The notes under the pieces were generated by a model. The model was not told where the DNA came from. It saw only the letters and a program-made list of their open reading frames with translations, and did not search any database. The position numbers and the translations under genes are program-made. Shown in pieces: positions 26,828 through 35,830 of a DNA stretch of 64,000 nucleotides; positions within the stretch are counted from its first letter, which is position 1, and every line of letters starts with the position of its first letter. Source of the stretch: Bacillus sp. N1-1 (GTDB lineage: Bacteria; Bacillota; Bacilli; Bacillales; Guptibacillaceae); contig NZ_CP046564.1 of NCBI RefSeq assembly GCF_009818105.1, positions 3,348,001 to 3,412,000 of the forward strand. The letters are read 5' to 3'.

Positions 26828-28222
26828 TTATGAAGTTTGACGTTTTTGGCCCGATGAATACATTTCAACGCTCTTCCTTTTGAATTTAAATATTCCAAAC
26901 ATATATGCAATAGCAATAATAAGGATTGAAATTAATAGAAAAGCAATTCCTACTGTAAGTGAGTTATAAGTTACAATTAATGTTGGAACAAGGGCTGTAA
27001 TAATTCCCCCTCCAAGAAATGGGCTAAAGAATGGTGCTCTTAATGCAAAGGCTGTACCAGCACTCGTCTCCATGTCTGGGTCAACAGTGCGAAGCAACAT
27101 TAAACCAACTGCTGTTACTCCAGCCATTGTCCCTAAATTAACAATTGAATGTTCAAACCAATCTTTCTCAAACATCTTAGGCCCGAGGTAAAAGAAATAC
27201 CATAACAAAGCAATAATACTTCCTAAAGTAATAAGAAGAAGTGGTAGTGCGTATTCAAAAACAATCGGCACTTTAATAGCTGCGACAGCGCTTACAATAA
27301 GGAATTCAAGCGAAAATCCTTGAATTCGTTGAAGTGTATTTCTGTCTATTAAACTAAAATACTTAGTCTTTGATAAAATCACATTTATGATTAGTCCACC
27401 AATCATTGCTAACGGAAACAAAGGAACTCCCGAAAATATTGGTGATATCATAAGTTTGAGAACCCATCCAATTAAAATGGCAACAAAGATGATCGCTATA
27501 TGAAAACCAAAACTTTCAATCACATTTGGATTCACTGATGTAAAGGAACTTGCGGTTTTACTAAAAGTATCTGATTGGTGACCTGAATTTAATTGAGATT
27601 GACTTTTTATCTGGGAAGTGTAGCCCTTTTTAACCCCAATATTGATCACGATCATCCCACCAACTATCCCAATCAATAACCCAATAGTAGCAGCAGTTAA
27701 TGCAATGGAAGAACCATTTTCCCACCCTAAATTAGTAAACACCTCTGTCATACCACCAGCGGTTCCATGTCCTCCAGCCCATCCAATTTCAATAACAGTT
27801 CCAAATAATTCATTTACATCCCAGATTGGTAGTATTAATAAGCCAACAATTATCAAAGGAACGGCTATTTGTAATGTACTGCCAATATAACTATATAAAA
27901 CTTGTGGTAACGCGTATTTACTAGATTCCTTAGAATTGTTAAACGTCATTCCGATTAACATTGGTGCAAAGACAATGTTAATTAATACCCCTGCCAAACT
28001 TCCCCAAGTCGCTACCATTTCTTCCGGAAACACATTGAAGCCATAAGGACCAAACAAAATACCAATTAAGCCAGCAATTAAAGAAGCTGGTATAAAGAAC
28101 TTCTTAAAAAAACCTACCTTTAAACGAATAAATGTTGCTACGAACAAAATTAAACCCAATACACTTAAATAAAACAATAGAGAATTTAGGGACTCAGAAT
28201 CAATTGGGCTGTTTGGAAACAT
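26828..28222 (-). CDS. GltS-type sodium/glutamate symporter family protein
   Basis: A 464-residue membrane protein of two hydrophobic halves joined by a polar loop (about residues 205-230, Ser/Gln-rich). The GWAGGHGTAGGM segment near 150 and a matching NLGTMAGVTAVGLMLLRTVDP region in the second half mark the ESS/GltS family, which carries glutamate or related amino acids with sodium. AAAGGAGG precedes the ATG. First gene of the pair with the OCD-family protein, behind a strong promoter. Confidence 0.82.
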   Translation of the reverse strand: MFPNSPIDSESLNSLLFYLSVLGLILFVATFIRLKVGFFKKFFIPASLIAGLIGILFGPYGFNVFPEEMVATWGSLAGVLINIVFAPMLIGMTFNNSKESSKYALPQVLYSYIGSTLQIAVPLIIVGLLILPIWDVNELFGTVIEIGWAGGHGTAGGMTEVFTNLGWENGSSIALTAATIGLLIGIVGGMIVINIGVKKGYTSQIKSQSQLNSGHQSDTFSKTASSFTSVNPNVIESFGFHIAIIFVAILIGWVLKLMISPIFSGVPLFPLAMIGGLIINVILSKTKYFSLIDRNTLQRIQGFSLEFLIVSAVAAIKVPIVFEYALPLLLITLGSIIALLWYFFYLGPKMFEKDWFEHSIVNLGTMAGVTAVGLMLLRTVDPDMETSAGTAFALRAPFFSPFLGGGIITALVPTLIVTYNSLTVGIAFLLISILIIAIAYMFGIFKFKRKSVEMYSSGQKRQTS

Positions 28223-28301
28223 AAAAAACCTCCTTTTTTTACACCTAAATGTTGAATTTAATTCTTTTCATTTAAAAAAGGTGTATTTAATTCTTATTTA
28301 T

Positions 28302-28330
28302 ATAATAGATCGAGTTGGGATGATTGTCAA
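28302..28330 (-). promoter_or_regulatory. predicted promoter of the symporter-OCD operon
   Basis: Minus strand: TTGACA (28330-28325), 17 bases, TATTAT (28307-28302). A near-consensus vegetative promoter about 80 bases upstream of the symporter start. Confidence 0.7.
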
Positions 28331-28774
28331 TATTTTTAGAAAATTTTGTTTTATTTCCACCTCCTATGGGAAGGCTCTAATGATTTTTCAGATTAATATA
28401 AATATAAGAACTTCTCAGAAGTGAAATCCTTAAGGCATAGAACTATCTTGAAGTGTATGTTTGTTTGATTGATTCAAAGTCTTTTAGTTCAAGAAAACTG
28501 ATCTTAAAACTTTTAAAAACAAAGTAGTGAAAAAGCAGAACCTCTTATCTCTTTGATATAGTAAGGTAATGTTATACATAACAGGATACATGGTTGGACT
28601 AAGGGTATGGCAAGAAATTTTTATTGTCGGCGAATGTCTTTGCGGATTATACAGACTACTTATAGGTTCACAGATAATAGAGTGTTATCCTTTAAAAAAG
28701 TGATATATTAATCAATAGAAAAAAACAAAAAACTTGCTTCCTCAAGGTTTTCCATCGATGAGGCACGAATCTTA
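28331..28774. other. AT-rich intergenic DNA, no gene seen
   Basis: I see no reading frame, RNA or strong hairpin here. It separates the symporter promoter from the first repeat of a rearranged region. Confidence 0.5.
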
Positions 28775-28894
28775 GGGACTGTTCTCGCGACTCATAGCCC
28801 ACCTATTTTATTTCAATTACTCAGCCGTTAACCCTGTGAATGCTCCAGACCCCTTCTATTTCAATACTAATATAGAATTAGGAGAACCGTCTCC
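28775..28894. repeat. copy B of the ~120-bp inverted-repeat element
   Basis: Left end GGGACTGTTCTCGCG (28775), right end GGAGAACCGTCTCC (28881-28894). Internal blocks TTACTCAGCCGTTAAC and CTAATATAGAATTAGGAG match copy A almost exactly. About 20 bases later the broken PIG-L-type gene begins. Confidence 0.7.
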
Positions 28895-28913
28895 ACTTTT
28901 TTTGGACAGACTT

Positions 28914-29256
28914 GCATCGAATGACGCGTCACCAACGAAGATGTTCCGGTTAACGTATTACACCAGAAGCAACAATCTTCAATTACCCGAACAAGATCAA
29001 GCAATCAGACTGGGATGGCTGGGTCCAAGAAAGAGGCCTTTACTTCCCAATGAACTGGTCAGATGAATTTGAAACGTACGTAAGCGTCGCCGATCCAGGG
29101 GAAGATGCATTTGAAGGCGGAATTTTGAAAGCAAACTACGGGGAAGGAACTTACATTTATACGAACTTAGTATGGTACCGCCAGATTCAGAATCAGGTTC
29201 CTGGTGGGTATCGGCTATTTACTAACTTGGTTAGTTATCCTTATTATGAGGAGTGA
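28914..29256 (+). pseudogene. 3' remnant of a second PIG-L/NEW3-type gene
   Basis: About 340 bases align with the last ~340 bases of the intact PIG-L gene (24112-24452). The alignment runs from the CGCGTCAC segment through the final YPYYEE and stop. A one-base loss near 28961 (GTATTACACC against GTATTAAAACC) breaks the frame. The last 68 codons remain intact and nearly identical in protein. Nothing of the upstream 2.2 kb is present. A similar terminator hairpin follows, so this is the stump of a paralogue, not an active gene. Confidence 0.85.
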
Positions 29257-29268
29257 GGTAGATAGAGG

Positions 29269-29302
29269 AACCGCCTGGAGATTTTCCAGGCGGTTTTGTT
29301 TT
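29269..29302 (+). terminator. terminator retained behind the PIG-L remnant
   Basis: Arms AACCGCCTGGA (29269-29279) and TCCAGGCGGTT (29285-29295) followed by TTGTTTTT. It is homologous in position and form to the terminator at 24464. Confidence 0.75.
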
Positions 29303-29382
29303 TGAGATCAGGGAAAACTCAGCGGTCTCTTTTTTCCATCATCTTCATAGTTGATGGTCAGGTCACTGTGTTTAACCCCTTT

Positions 29383-29510
29383 CTATTTTAATGTTCCGAT
29401 GTTTCCTTTACCATTGTCTACTGTTAAGGAGTAATCATGGTCTCTTACCGAAGCATAAAAAAATTTGATTTATACTTGAAACACCTGCTGCTTTGATTTC
29501 CTTTAACAAC
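29383..29510 (-). pseudogene. 3' remnant of a DUF421 (YetF-like) gene
   Basis: The DNA from the stop codon (CTA at 29383) to about 29510 closely matches the 3' end of the intact DUF421 gene at 31663-31790, including TATTTTAATGTTCCGATGTT and the LLKEIKAAGVS coding block. Small changes shift the frame in the final third. Homology ends abruptly upstream, so only the tail of the copy remains. Confidence 0.8.
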
Positions 29511-29603
29511 AACCTCTTAAGATTACTTATTGATTTTGACGAATTAAAAAAATCCATATAGCAATAATAGGAAAGTACTTTTATTTTGGAAGGAGTAGAT
29601 TTA

Positions 29604-30248
29604 ATGAAAAAATTATTGTTTATGGGGTTAACTTTGTTATTTCTGCTAAACATGTCACCTGGGTTAATTAGTGCCAATGGTAACACTCAGGAACAATGTA
29701 TTAGTCAATCAGAGGTGAAATTCGAAAATGAATTCAGGAGACTTTGGATTGATCATGTATTATGGACAAGTAATTATATTACAAGTGCAACAACAGCAGG
29801 AGCGGAGGATCAAAAGCAAGTACTATCTAGGCTTCTGAAAAATCAGGTTGATATCGGTAATACTTTAAAGCCGGTTTACGGAGAGGACGCAGGGAATAAA
29901 CTTACGGATTTGCTTAAGGAGCATATTGTTATTGCTGGCAAGATTGTAGATGCAGCTAAAAACGGAAAAAAAGACATGGTGAATCAGCTAAACAGAGAAT
30001 GGTATAGAAATGCTGATGATATAGCGACGTTCCTTAGTGGAGCCAACCCTAATCTTGAAAATGAAGAAGTAAAAAAAATGTTGTATAAGCATTTGGAATT
30101 GGTTACAGATGACTTAACAGCAAGCTTAGAAAAAGAATGGGATTCAAGAATCGTTGCGATTGATGAAGGGGTCATGCATATAATTCTGATGGCAGATACA
30201 ATCTCTGAGGGAATTGTGAAACAGTTTCCAGAGAAGTTTAAAAAATAA
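29604..30248 (+). CDS. secreted helical protein of unknown function
   Basis: A 214-residue protein with a signal peptide (about residues 1-25, ending SANG) and a mature part predicted to be almost entirely helical. Recognisable blocks are FRRLWIDHVLWTSNYITSATTAG (about 43-65), LLKEHIVIAGKIVDAAKNG and REWYRNADDIATFLS. I recall similar proteins in many Bacillaceae but know of no function. The start is the ATG at 29604 with AAGGAG upstream; the TTG at 29586 precedes that site. It lies alone between two decayed gene tails and repeat C. Confidence 0.65.
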   Translation: MKKLLFMGLTLLFLLNMSPGLISANGNTQEQCISQSEVKFENEFRRLWIDHVLWTSNYITSATTAGAEDQKQVLSRLLKNQVDIGNTLKPVYGEDAGNKLTDLLKEHIVIAGKIVDAAKNGKKDMVNQLNREWYRNADDIATFLSGANPNLENEEVKKMLYKHLELVTDDLTASLEKEWDSRIVAIDEGVMHIILMADTISEGIVKQFPEKFKK

Positions 30249-30272
30249 TCTTAAAAAGTTTCAAGAATCATC

Positions 30273-30397
30273 GGGACGGTTCTCGCGTTTCATCGCCCAT
30301 TCATTTTTTGATGATTTACTCGGCATTTTAATATGATAAATGCCCCAAGTCCCTCCTCTTGATTCTATATTAATATAGAATCAAGAGAACCGTCCCC
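30273..30397. repeat. copy C (most complete) of the inverted-repeat element
   Basis: Ends GGGACGGTTCTC (30273-30284) and GAGAACCGTCCC (30385-30396) are exact inverted repeats. Inside lie a GGCATTT/AAATGCC hairpin (30322-30344) and a perfect 32-bp palindrome (30356-30387, centred on TATATTAATATA). It fills the gap between two convergent genes and could also terminate both. Confidence 0.75.
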
Positions 30398-30408
30398 GCT
30401 GATTCATA

Positions 30409-31260
30409 CTATTGCTCTAATCCCGCTATCCCGAAGCCCCCGGCTCCAGAATGAGTCGAAATCATACCGCCCGCTTGGATCCATCTTATATTTTGAAATC
30501 CGTTTTCTTTGGCAACCTCATCCATCCGCTCTTTAATCTTTTCATCGAGTCCGATGGAGTAGATAAAATAAAGCTGCTCTCTATCGATGTTGAATTCACT
30601 TAAGTAATCTCTCAAAAGTTTTTCACTAGCTCCACTCATTTTCCCGCGGTACTTCTTTGTAGACATCAGCTTTCCATCCTTCAATTCGATGCATGGCTTT
30701 ATTTTTAACAGAGCTCCAATCAGAGAAGCCATATTGCTTACCCGTCCTCCCGCTTTCAGAAAATCAAGGCTGCCTGGGATGAAAGCCAGTCTTGATTTAG
30801 GAACGATCGCCTCTATTTTTCCAACTAATCGTTCCGCTTCAATGCCAGGTTCTTTTTCTAAAACTTTAGCGGCATACAACACAATCGCAGCTAATCCTCC
30901 AGTAACGTTCAAAGCATCAATGAGATAAATGTCTTCAAATTCTTCCGCAGCAATAACAGCATTTTGAAAAGAAGAAGATGCTTTTGATGTATAACCAATG
31001 TGTACAATGATGCAATCTGGGAACTTCTCTCTTATAGTCGCAAAAAACTCTTGATACTCATGAGCATTTGTAGAGGTAGTAGAAGGGATTTTCTTCGTGC
31101 GTTCGTAATAGTCATAAATATCCTGGACCGGCAATGAACCGTCTAAATAATCCTTCCCATCCATAATGATGTGCATGGGAACGACTTGAATATCGTACTT
31201 TTCAGCTAAATCACCCGGTACGTCGGCGCCGCTTTCGGTCGATAAGATAATCCTTCTCAT
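30409..31260 (-). CDS. DegV family fatty-acid-binding protein
   Basis: A 283-residue cytoplasmic protein. It begins RIILSTESGADVPGDLAEKYDIQVVPMHIIMDGKDY and has the STTSTNAHEYQEFF block near residue 60 and the RVSNMASLIGALLKIKPCIELKDGKL segment near 175, all typical of DegV. Members bind fatty acids and some present them to FakA kinase. AGGGGG precedes the ATG. It is monocistronic, with repeat copies on both sides. Confidence 0.88.
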   Translation of the reverse strand: MRRIILSTESGADVPGDLAEKYDIQVVPMHIIMDGKDYLDGSLPVQDIYDYYERTKKIPSTTSTNAHEYQEFFATIREKFPDCIIVHIGYTSKASSSFQNAVIAAEEFEDIYLIDALNVTGGLAAIVLYAAKVLEKEPGIEAERLVGKIEAIVPKSRLAFIPGSLDFLKAGGRVSNMASLIGALLKIKPCIELKDGKLMSTKKYRGKMSGASEKLLRDYLSEFNIDREQLYFIYSIGLDEKIKERMDEVAKENGFQNIRWIQAGGMISTHSGAGGFGIAGLEQ

Positions 31261-31508
31261 TCTATTTCCCCCTTGGTTATGTTTAGGTCCGTCTTCACTC
31301 TTCCTGCATTATGCTTTAACTATACAGGAGAAACCGTATTAGCATTGTGATAACTTTTATTTTCCGGACTTTTAATGCACAATTTGGGGTTTGGAATACG
31401 ATTGCTAGTGTTGAGGATCTGTGATAACGGCTTCTATTAACTAAACCTAAGACCGGATCATCAAAATGGAATCAGACCCTTCTGTTATTCAGCTATTAAG
31501 AATCCGTT

Positions 31509-31615
31509 GGGGTGGTTCTCGTGATGCTTCGCCCATTCATTTATTGATGATTTACTCAGCTTTTCAAAATGCAAATAACTCCCAAGCCCCTTTTCCACTG
31601 ATTCTGCTCGTTAAC
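31509..31615. repeat. copy D of the inverted-repeat element, right end lost
   Basis: GGGGTGGTTCTCGTGATG and CGCCCATTCATTTATTGATG align with the left half of copy C, including GATGATTTACTC. The right inverted end is missing. It lies just downstream of the intact DUF421 gene. Confidence 0.6.
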
Positions 31616-31662
31616 TTTTCCTTTAATTTAAGAATCGTTAGGTGATGGTCGCTTGTCCCTTC

Positions 31663-32349
31663 CTATTTTAATGTTCCGATGTTTCCTTTCCCATTGTCTA
31701 CTGTTAACGAGTAATCATCGTCCCTTACCGAAGCGTAAAAAATATGCTTTATATTTGAAACCCCTGCTGCTTTGATTTCTTTTAATAACCATTCTTTATC
31801 TTTATGAATAAGTTCTAAATTTTTATATTGTATTTTCCCCTCAATGACTACTGCAATAGGGAGACCACTATAATCTACATGACAATTTAAGATTTTGGGT
31901 GTCACAGGCATGGACTCTTCTTTTGGAAGTACACTTATTTCTCCATTTGGTTCAAGAATAGCGTATTGGATATTGGTAATGTCAGCATAGCCTTTACTTC
32001 TTATACTTGATAGTAATTCTGACAAAGAAAAGCGACTTTTTTTAAGATTCATTTTGATTAACTTGCCATGTTTTATCAAAATCGTTGGTTCTCCAATTAC
32101 AAATCGGTTGAGGTGCTTGTATAGACTTAATTTTGATAGTGATATATGTATGATAATGACAATCGCAATACCTATTAATGCTTGAGTAATCCCTTCGACT
32201 TTGATTGCTTTAATCGCCAGGGTAACAATAAAAAATAGGGCTGTTAAATCATGTGGGGTAAATTGAGCTAAGGCGGACTTCCCCATAAATCTTATAACCA
32301 CAATGGTTACTAAAAACAATATGAGTACTGTTCCGATAAACGAGAGCAT
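31663..32349 (-). CDS. DUF421 family membrane protein (YetF-like)
   Basis: A 228-residue protein with three N-terminal membrane helices (about residues 1-80) and a C-terminal cytosolic part. The blocks GKSALAQFTPHDL near 22, GEPTILIKHGKL near 93 and YAILEPNGEISVLPK are typical of the YetF/YdfS family. Members occur with sporulation and stress functions, but the mechanism is unknown. AGAGGTG lies before the ATG at 32349; a longer frame reaches 32397 without a ribosome binding site. A broken copy of its tail is at 29.4 kb. Confidence 0.8.
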   Translation of the reverse strand: MLSFIGTVLILFLVTIVVIRFMGKSALAQFTPHDLTALFFIVTLAIKAIKVEGITQALIGIAIVIIIHISLSKLSLYKHLNRFVIGEPTILIKHGKLIKMNLKKSRFSLSELLSSIRSKGYADITNIQYAILEPNGEISVLPKEESMPVTPKILNCHVDYSGLPIAVVIEGKIQYKNLELIHKDKEWLLKEIKAAGVSNIKHIFYASVRDDDYSLTVDNGKGNIGTLK

Positions 32350-32855
32350 ATAGACACCTCTTTGTATAAGCCACTTAATATATGGAAAAAACACCAAAAA
32401 TTCCGCTACTAAAAAAATACTGTGGTTTTAATACGATCATGCCGTTAAATTATTCTTTATGTTAGATTCCATACATTGTACATGTCTCTCATATTTTTAC
32501 CATATTATTCATTAAATATGTTAATTCCTGTAGTATTAAAATCAAACGCGGACGATACGAGATTCTTCTTTTGAAGACTTCTTTGATTATGTTTCTATAG
32601 TTCTTAACGATATTATCAATATCTTTAATCCAAGGGGAAGCACGCCTCCACTCTTGAAGAAGCATGATTATTCTTAAAGAATTTCTCTGGGCCATTAATT
32701 AAATTCAAATCAATATGACAATAATTATGAAAAGAAGAATTCGAAGAAGCTTCTATTGACTTTCAAGAAATTAAGGCTTATAGCGATAAATCGAGATCTT
32801 TTTTAGAATCACAAACAAGTAAGAATTTTTGTACAGTCTCATCATTACTACTAAC
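32350..32855. other. intergenic DNA with an unrecognised 68-codon ORF
   Basis: The minus-strand frame 32489-32695 (68 codons, basic, MAQRNSLRIIMLLQEWRRASPW...) has no clear ribosome binding site and matches no family I know. Its Trp/Arg-rich composition could be a transposase scrap. Otherwise nothing is seen. Confidence 0.2.
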
Positions 32856-32857
32856 AA

Positions 32858-32895
32858 AAAACAGCTAACTCAACGATTAGCGAGTTAGCCGTTTT
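32858..32895 (-). terminator. terminator of the TRAP operon
   Basis: Arms AAAACAGCTAACTC (32858-32871) and GAGTTAGCCGTTTT (32882-32895). On the minus strand it is followed by a T-run, 73 bases after dctM. Confidence 0.85.
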
Positions 32896-32967
32896 TTATA
32901 TCGGATTACATTTAGACATTCATGTTTAGATGTAAATGATTCAAAATGAATCTTATCCGCTGAGTTC

Positions 32968-34242
32968 TTAATCCATTAACAAATTAGGTAAAAAAGTTAC
33001 AATTCCTGGAATAAGCATAAATAGTAATAGTAAAGCAAGTAGCGTTATTAAAAAGGGTCTTACTTCTCTTGAAAATTCAAATATATTTGCTTTTGCTATC
33101 CCAGTTGCAACATACATTATTACCCCAACTGGTGGAGTAATTGTACCAATCATAACGTTAATTGCGAGTATCACACCATAATGTAACGGATCTATACCAA
33201 ATTGAATGAGTATAGGCAAAATAACGGGCGTTGTAATTATAATGATGGCTGTCCCGTCCAAAAAACATCCTAAAACTAACAAAATCGCCATTAGGAACAG
33301 TAAAATAATCGTTGGTGAATTTGTGATTGATTGGAAGAAATCTAGTAAGTGTTGTGGACCTTGTTCAAATGCCATATACCATGCAAAAGGCGCTGAAGCT
33401 GCAATGATGATACCAACGGCAGCTGACATTAAAACAGCATCCAAAACCTTTTTTGGCAGTTCAGAGATTTTTAAATCCTTGTATACAAACAAACCAATAA
33501 TTAGTGAATAGACCACAGCAATAACAGCAGATTCAGTAGCAGTGAAAAATCCTGTAAAGATTCCAACCAGAATGATAAGAGGCATTAATAATGCCCAGAA
33601 AGCATCTATAAACGTTTTGAATACCACAAGCAAACTTGCTCTTTCTCGCTTCTCGTAGTTTCTTTTCTTCGCAATTACATAAGAAATAATCATGAGAGAC
33701 GAGCTCATTATAATACCTGGTATGACGCCTCCAAGAAACAGTTTTCCAATTGAAACCCCAGCAAAGCTTCCAAAGATAATCATTGGAATACTTGGTGGAA
33801 TTATTGGACCAACCGTTGCACTCGCTGCTAGAATAGCTGACGCAAATCCCTTCCCATATCCCCGTTTTACCATGGCAGGTATCAAGGCAGATCCGGTAGC
33901 AGCAGCATCTGCTACACCGGAACCAGAAACACCTGACATAAATACATTTGAAACCACAGTTACATGTGCAAGACTACCTCTGATATGACCTACCAGCGCC
34001 TCAGCAAATTGAATTAATCGTTTCGTTATCCCCCCCGCTTCCATTAATGTACCGGCAAAGATGAATAATGGAATTGCAAGGAGAGGAAAAGAGTCTAAAC
34101 CTAGCGCCAAACGTTGCGGCAAGACCTCTAATGGAATAGAACCTTGGAACAGAAGTGAAATTAATGACGCACCTACTAAGGAAAAACCTACAGGTACTCC
34201 GATTAACAAGAGAGTGAACAGTGATAGAATTAAGGCTAGCAT
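32968..34242 (-). CDS. dctM: TRAP transporter large permease (DctM)
   Basis: A 424-residue protein with about 12 membrane segments. The GVSGSGVADAAATGSALIPAMVKRGYGKGFA stretch near residue 107 and ATVGPIIPPSIPMIIFG near 143 are diagnostic of DctM. It uses a cation gradient to move a ligand delivered by DctP. It begins 2 bases after the dctQ stop. Ligands of TRAP systems are usually organic or sugar acids; RpiB and LacI neighbours point to a sugar-derived compound. Confidence 0.92.
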   Translation of the reverse strand: MLALILSLFTLLLIGVPVGFSLVGASLISLLFQGSIPLEVLPQRLALGLDSFPLLAIPLFIFAGTLMEAGGITKRLIQFAEALVGHIRGSLAHVTVVSNVFMSGVSGSGVADAAATGSALIPAMVKRGYGKGFASAILAASATVGPIIPPSIPMIIFGSFAGVSIGKLFLGGVIPGIIMSSSLMIISYVIAKKRNYEKRERASLLVVFKTFIDAFWALLMPLIILVGIFTGFFTATESAVIAVVYSLIIGLFVYKDLKISELPKKVLDAVLMSAAVGIIIAASAPFAWYMAFEQGPQHLLDFFQSITNSPTIILLFLMAILLVLGCFLDGTAIIIITTPVILPILIQFGIDPLHYGVILAINVMIGTITPPVGVIMYVATGIAKANIFEFSREVRPFLITLLALLLLFMLIPGIVTFLPNLLMD

Positions 34243-34244
34243 AA

Positions 34245-34742
34245 TTATACATTCACTTCTCTTTCCTCTGGAGCTGCCCCTCCATTATTTTTCCAAGTGG
34301 CGATTAAATCGATGACTGTGTAGAACAGCATCAACGCACCTGATATTGGTATAGCTAAATAAACCATTCCAGTCGGTATCCCTAAACTTGTTGTAGGTAC
34401 TCCCCATGTATCAACTGTTACAAGTACTCCATATCGAATGAGTACAATAAACATCCCCATTAATATAAAGCCGATAAGTGTTCTTAAATACTTAAGTCCC
34501 ATTTCAGGAAGCACAGTAGACAAAAATTCAATAGTTATATGTTGTTTTCGTTTCAAAACTGCTGCGGACCCAATGAATACCACCCAAACAAATGAATAAC
34601 GAGCGAGCTCATCTGTCCATACAATTGAAAGGTTAAATAACCTGGCACATACCCCTAGCATGACTGCACTACATAAGATTAAGAAAAACATGCACGCGGC
34701 TATCTCTTCTATGTTTTTTAAAATTCCCCTTATCGATTTCAC
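34245..34742 (-). CDS. dctQ: TRAP transporter small permease (DctQ)
   Basis: A 165-residue protein with four membrane segments. NLSIVWTDELARYSFVWVVFIGSAAVLKRKQHI (about residues 37-70) is the DctQ core motif. The start is GTG at 34742. It sits between dctP (31 bases) and dctM, forming the small membrane subunit of the same importer. Confidence 0.9.
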   Translation of the reverse strand: MKSIRGILKNIEEIAACMFFLILCSAVMLGVCARLFNLSIVWTDELARYSFVWVVFIGSAAVLKRKQHITIEFLSTVLPEMGLKYLRTLIGFILMGMFIVLIRYGVLVTVDTWGVPTTSLGIPTGMVYLAIPISGALMLFYTVIDLIATWKNNGGAAPEEREVNV

Positions 34743-34773
34743 ACCTACCCCCCTCTTTCTTTAACCAGTTAGA

Positions 34774-35814
34774 TCACTGGGATTCAACGATGTCGTTGTA
34801 AAACTGTTGATCGATCGCATCACCAAAAATTTGATACAGGTCTTTCGTTGCTTCCTTAAATTTTGTTAAATCAGTATTTATAACTTCCATGCCATTTTCT
34901 TTCAATATTTCAAGCTCTTCTTCGTTCTGTTTTAGTTGCAGATCAGACATGTAGACACCCGCATCGAACATAGCTGTTTCGATAATTGATTGTTGATCTT
35001 CTGTTAATCCATTAAACCAATTCTTATTGAGAACTGGTAATTCATTCTGTGTCATATGCCCAGTCATGTTCACATATTTTTGAACCTCGTGGAAGTTATT
35101 CGTATAAATTTGATTAATGGAGTTTTCTTGAGCTTCAATAGCACCTGTTTTTAGCGAATAATAAACTTCAGTAATATTCATTGGCGTTACATTCGCATCC
35201 ATTGCTTTGAATGGTTCTGTGTGAGCTGCTGCATCTGGCGTTCTTATTTTTAACCCTTCCATCTCTTCTAGGGTTTGAATTGGTTTATCTTTAGTTGTTA
35301 CATGCCTATCTCCTACCCACCAAACTGCTTCCGAGAATAATTTTAGACCTTCAGCATCTGCTTCTTTTTCAATTTCTTTATATGCATCACTTTTCGCAAG
35401 CTCTTTCAACGATTCATATTTCTCCTGTTCATTAGAGCCTTCAATTACATATGGAAGCGTAAGAACGGCTGCTTTTGGAACAAAATTAGATAAAACAGCA
35501 GCTGAAGGGATTGTAATATCAACTGTACCTAGTTTAGTGCTTTCAATTAAATCTTTCTCACTACCAAGTTGTCCACCTGGAATAACTTCAACTTCTATAC
35601 TTCCATTAGATTGTTCTTCTACAAGTTCTTTAAATTTAACAGAGCCTAAGTGAATAGCAGATTGATCATTCGTCACGTGTGCCAATTTAACAGTAATCTT
35701 CTCTCCCTCATCAGAAACGTTTGCATTGGTTTCTGATGTATCACTTCCGCAAGCTACCATTGTAAATACTAGTGGTATCACCATCGCCAAAGTCTTGAAT
35801 TTACTTAGTTTCAT
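34774..35814 (-). CDS. dctP: TRAP transporter substrate-binding lipoprotein (DctP)
   Basis: A 346-residue protein. The signal peptide ends in VACG with the lipidated Cys near residue 22. The mature domain has ITVKLAHVTNDQSAIHLGSVKFKELVEE and LKIRTPDAAAHTEPFKAMDANVTPM, the latter with the conserved Arg that binds the ligand's carboxylate in DctP proteins. This favours an acidic ligand. AAAAGGGGG precedes the ATG. It follows rpiB after 16 bases. Confidence 0.9.
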   Translation of the reverse strand: MKLSKFKTLAMVIPLVFTMVACGSDTSETNANVSDEGEKITVKLAHVTNDQSAIHLGSVKFKELVEEQSNGSIEVEVIPGGQLGSEKDLIESTKLGTVDITIPSAAVLSNFVPKAAVLTLPYVIEGSNEQEKYESLKELAKSDAYKEIEKEADAEGLKLFSEAVWWVGDRHVTTKDKPIQTLEEMEGLKIRTPDAAAHTEPFKAMDANVTPMNITEVYYSLKTGAIEAQENSINQIYTNNFHEVQKYVNMTGHMTQNELPVLNKNWFNGLTEDQQSIIETAMFDAGVYMSDLQLKQNEEELEILKENGMEVINTDLTKFKEATKDLYQIFGDAIDQQFYNDIVESQ

Positions 35815-35830
35815 GAATTATATCCCCCTT

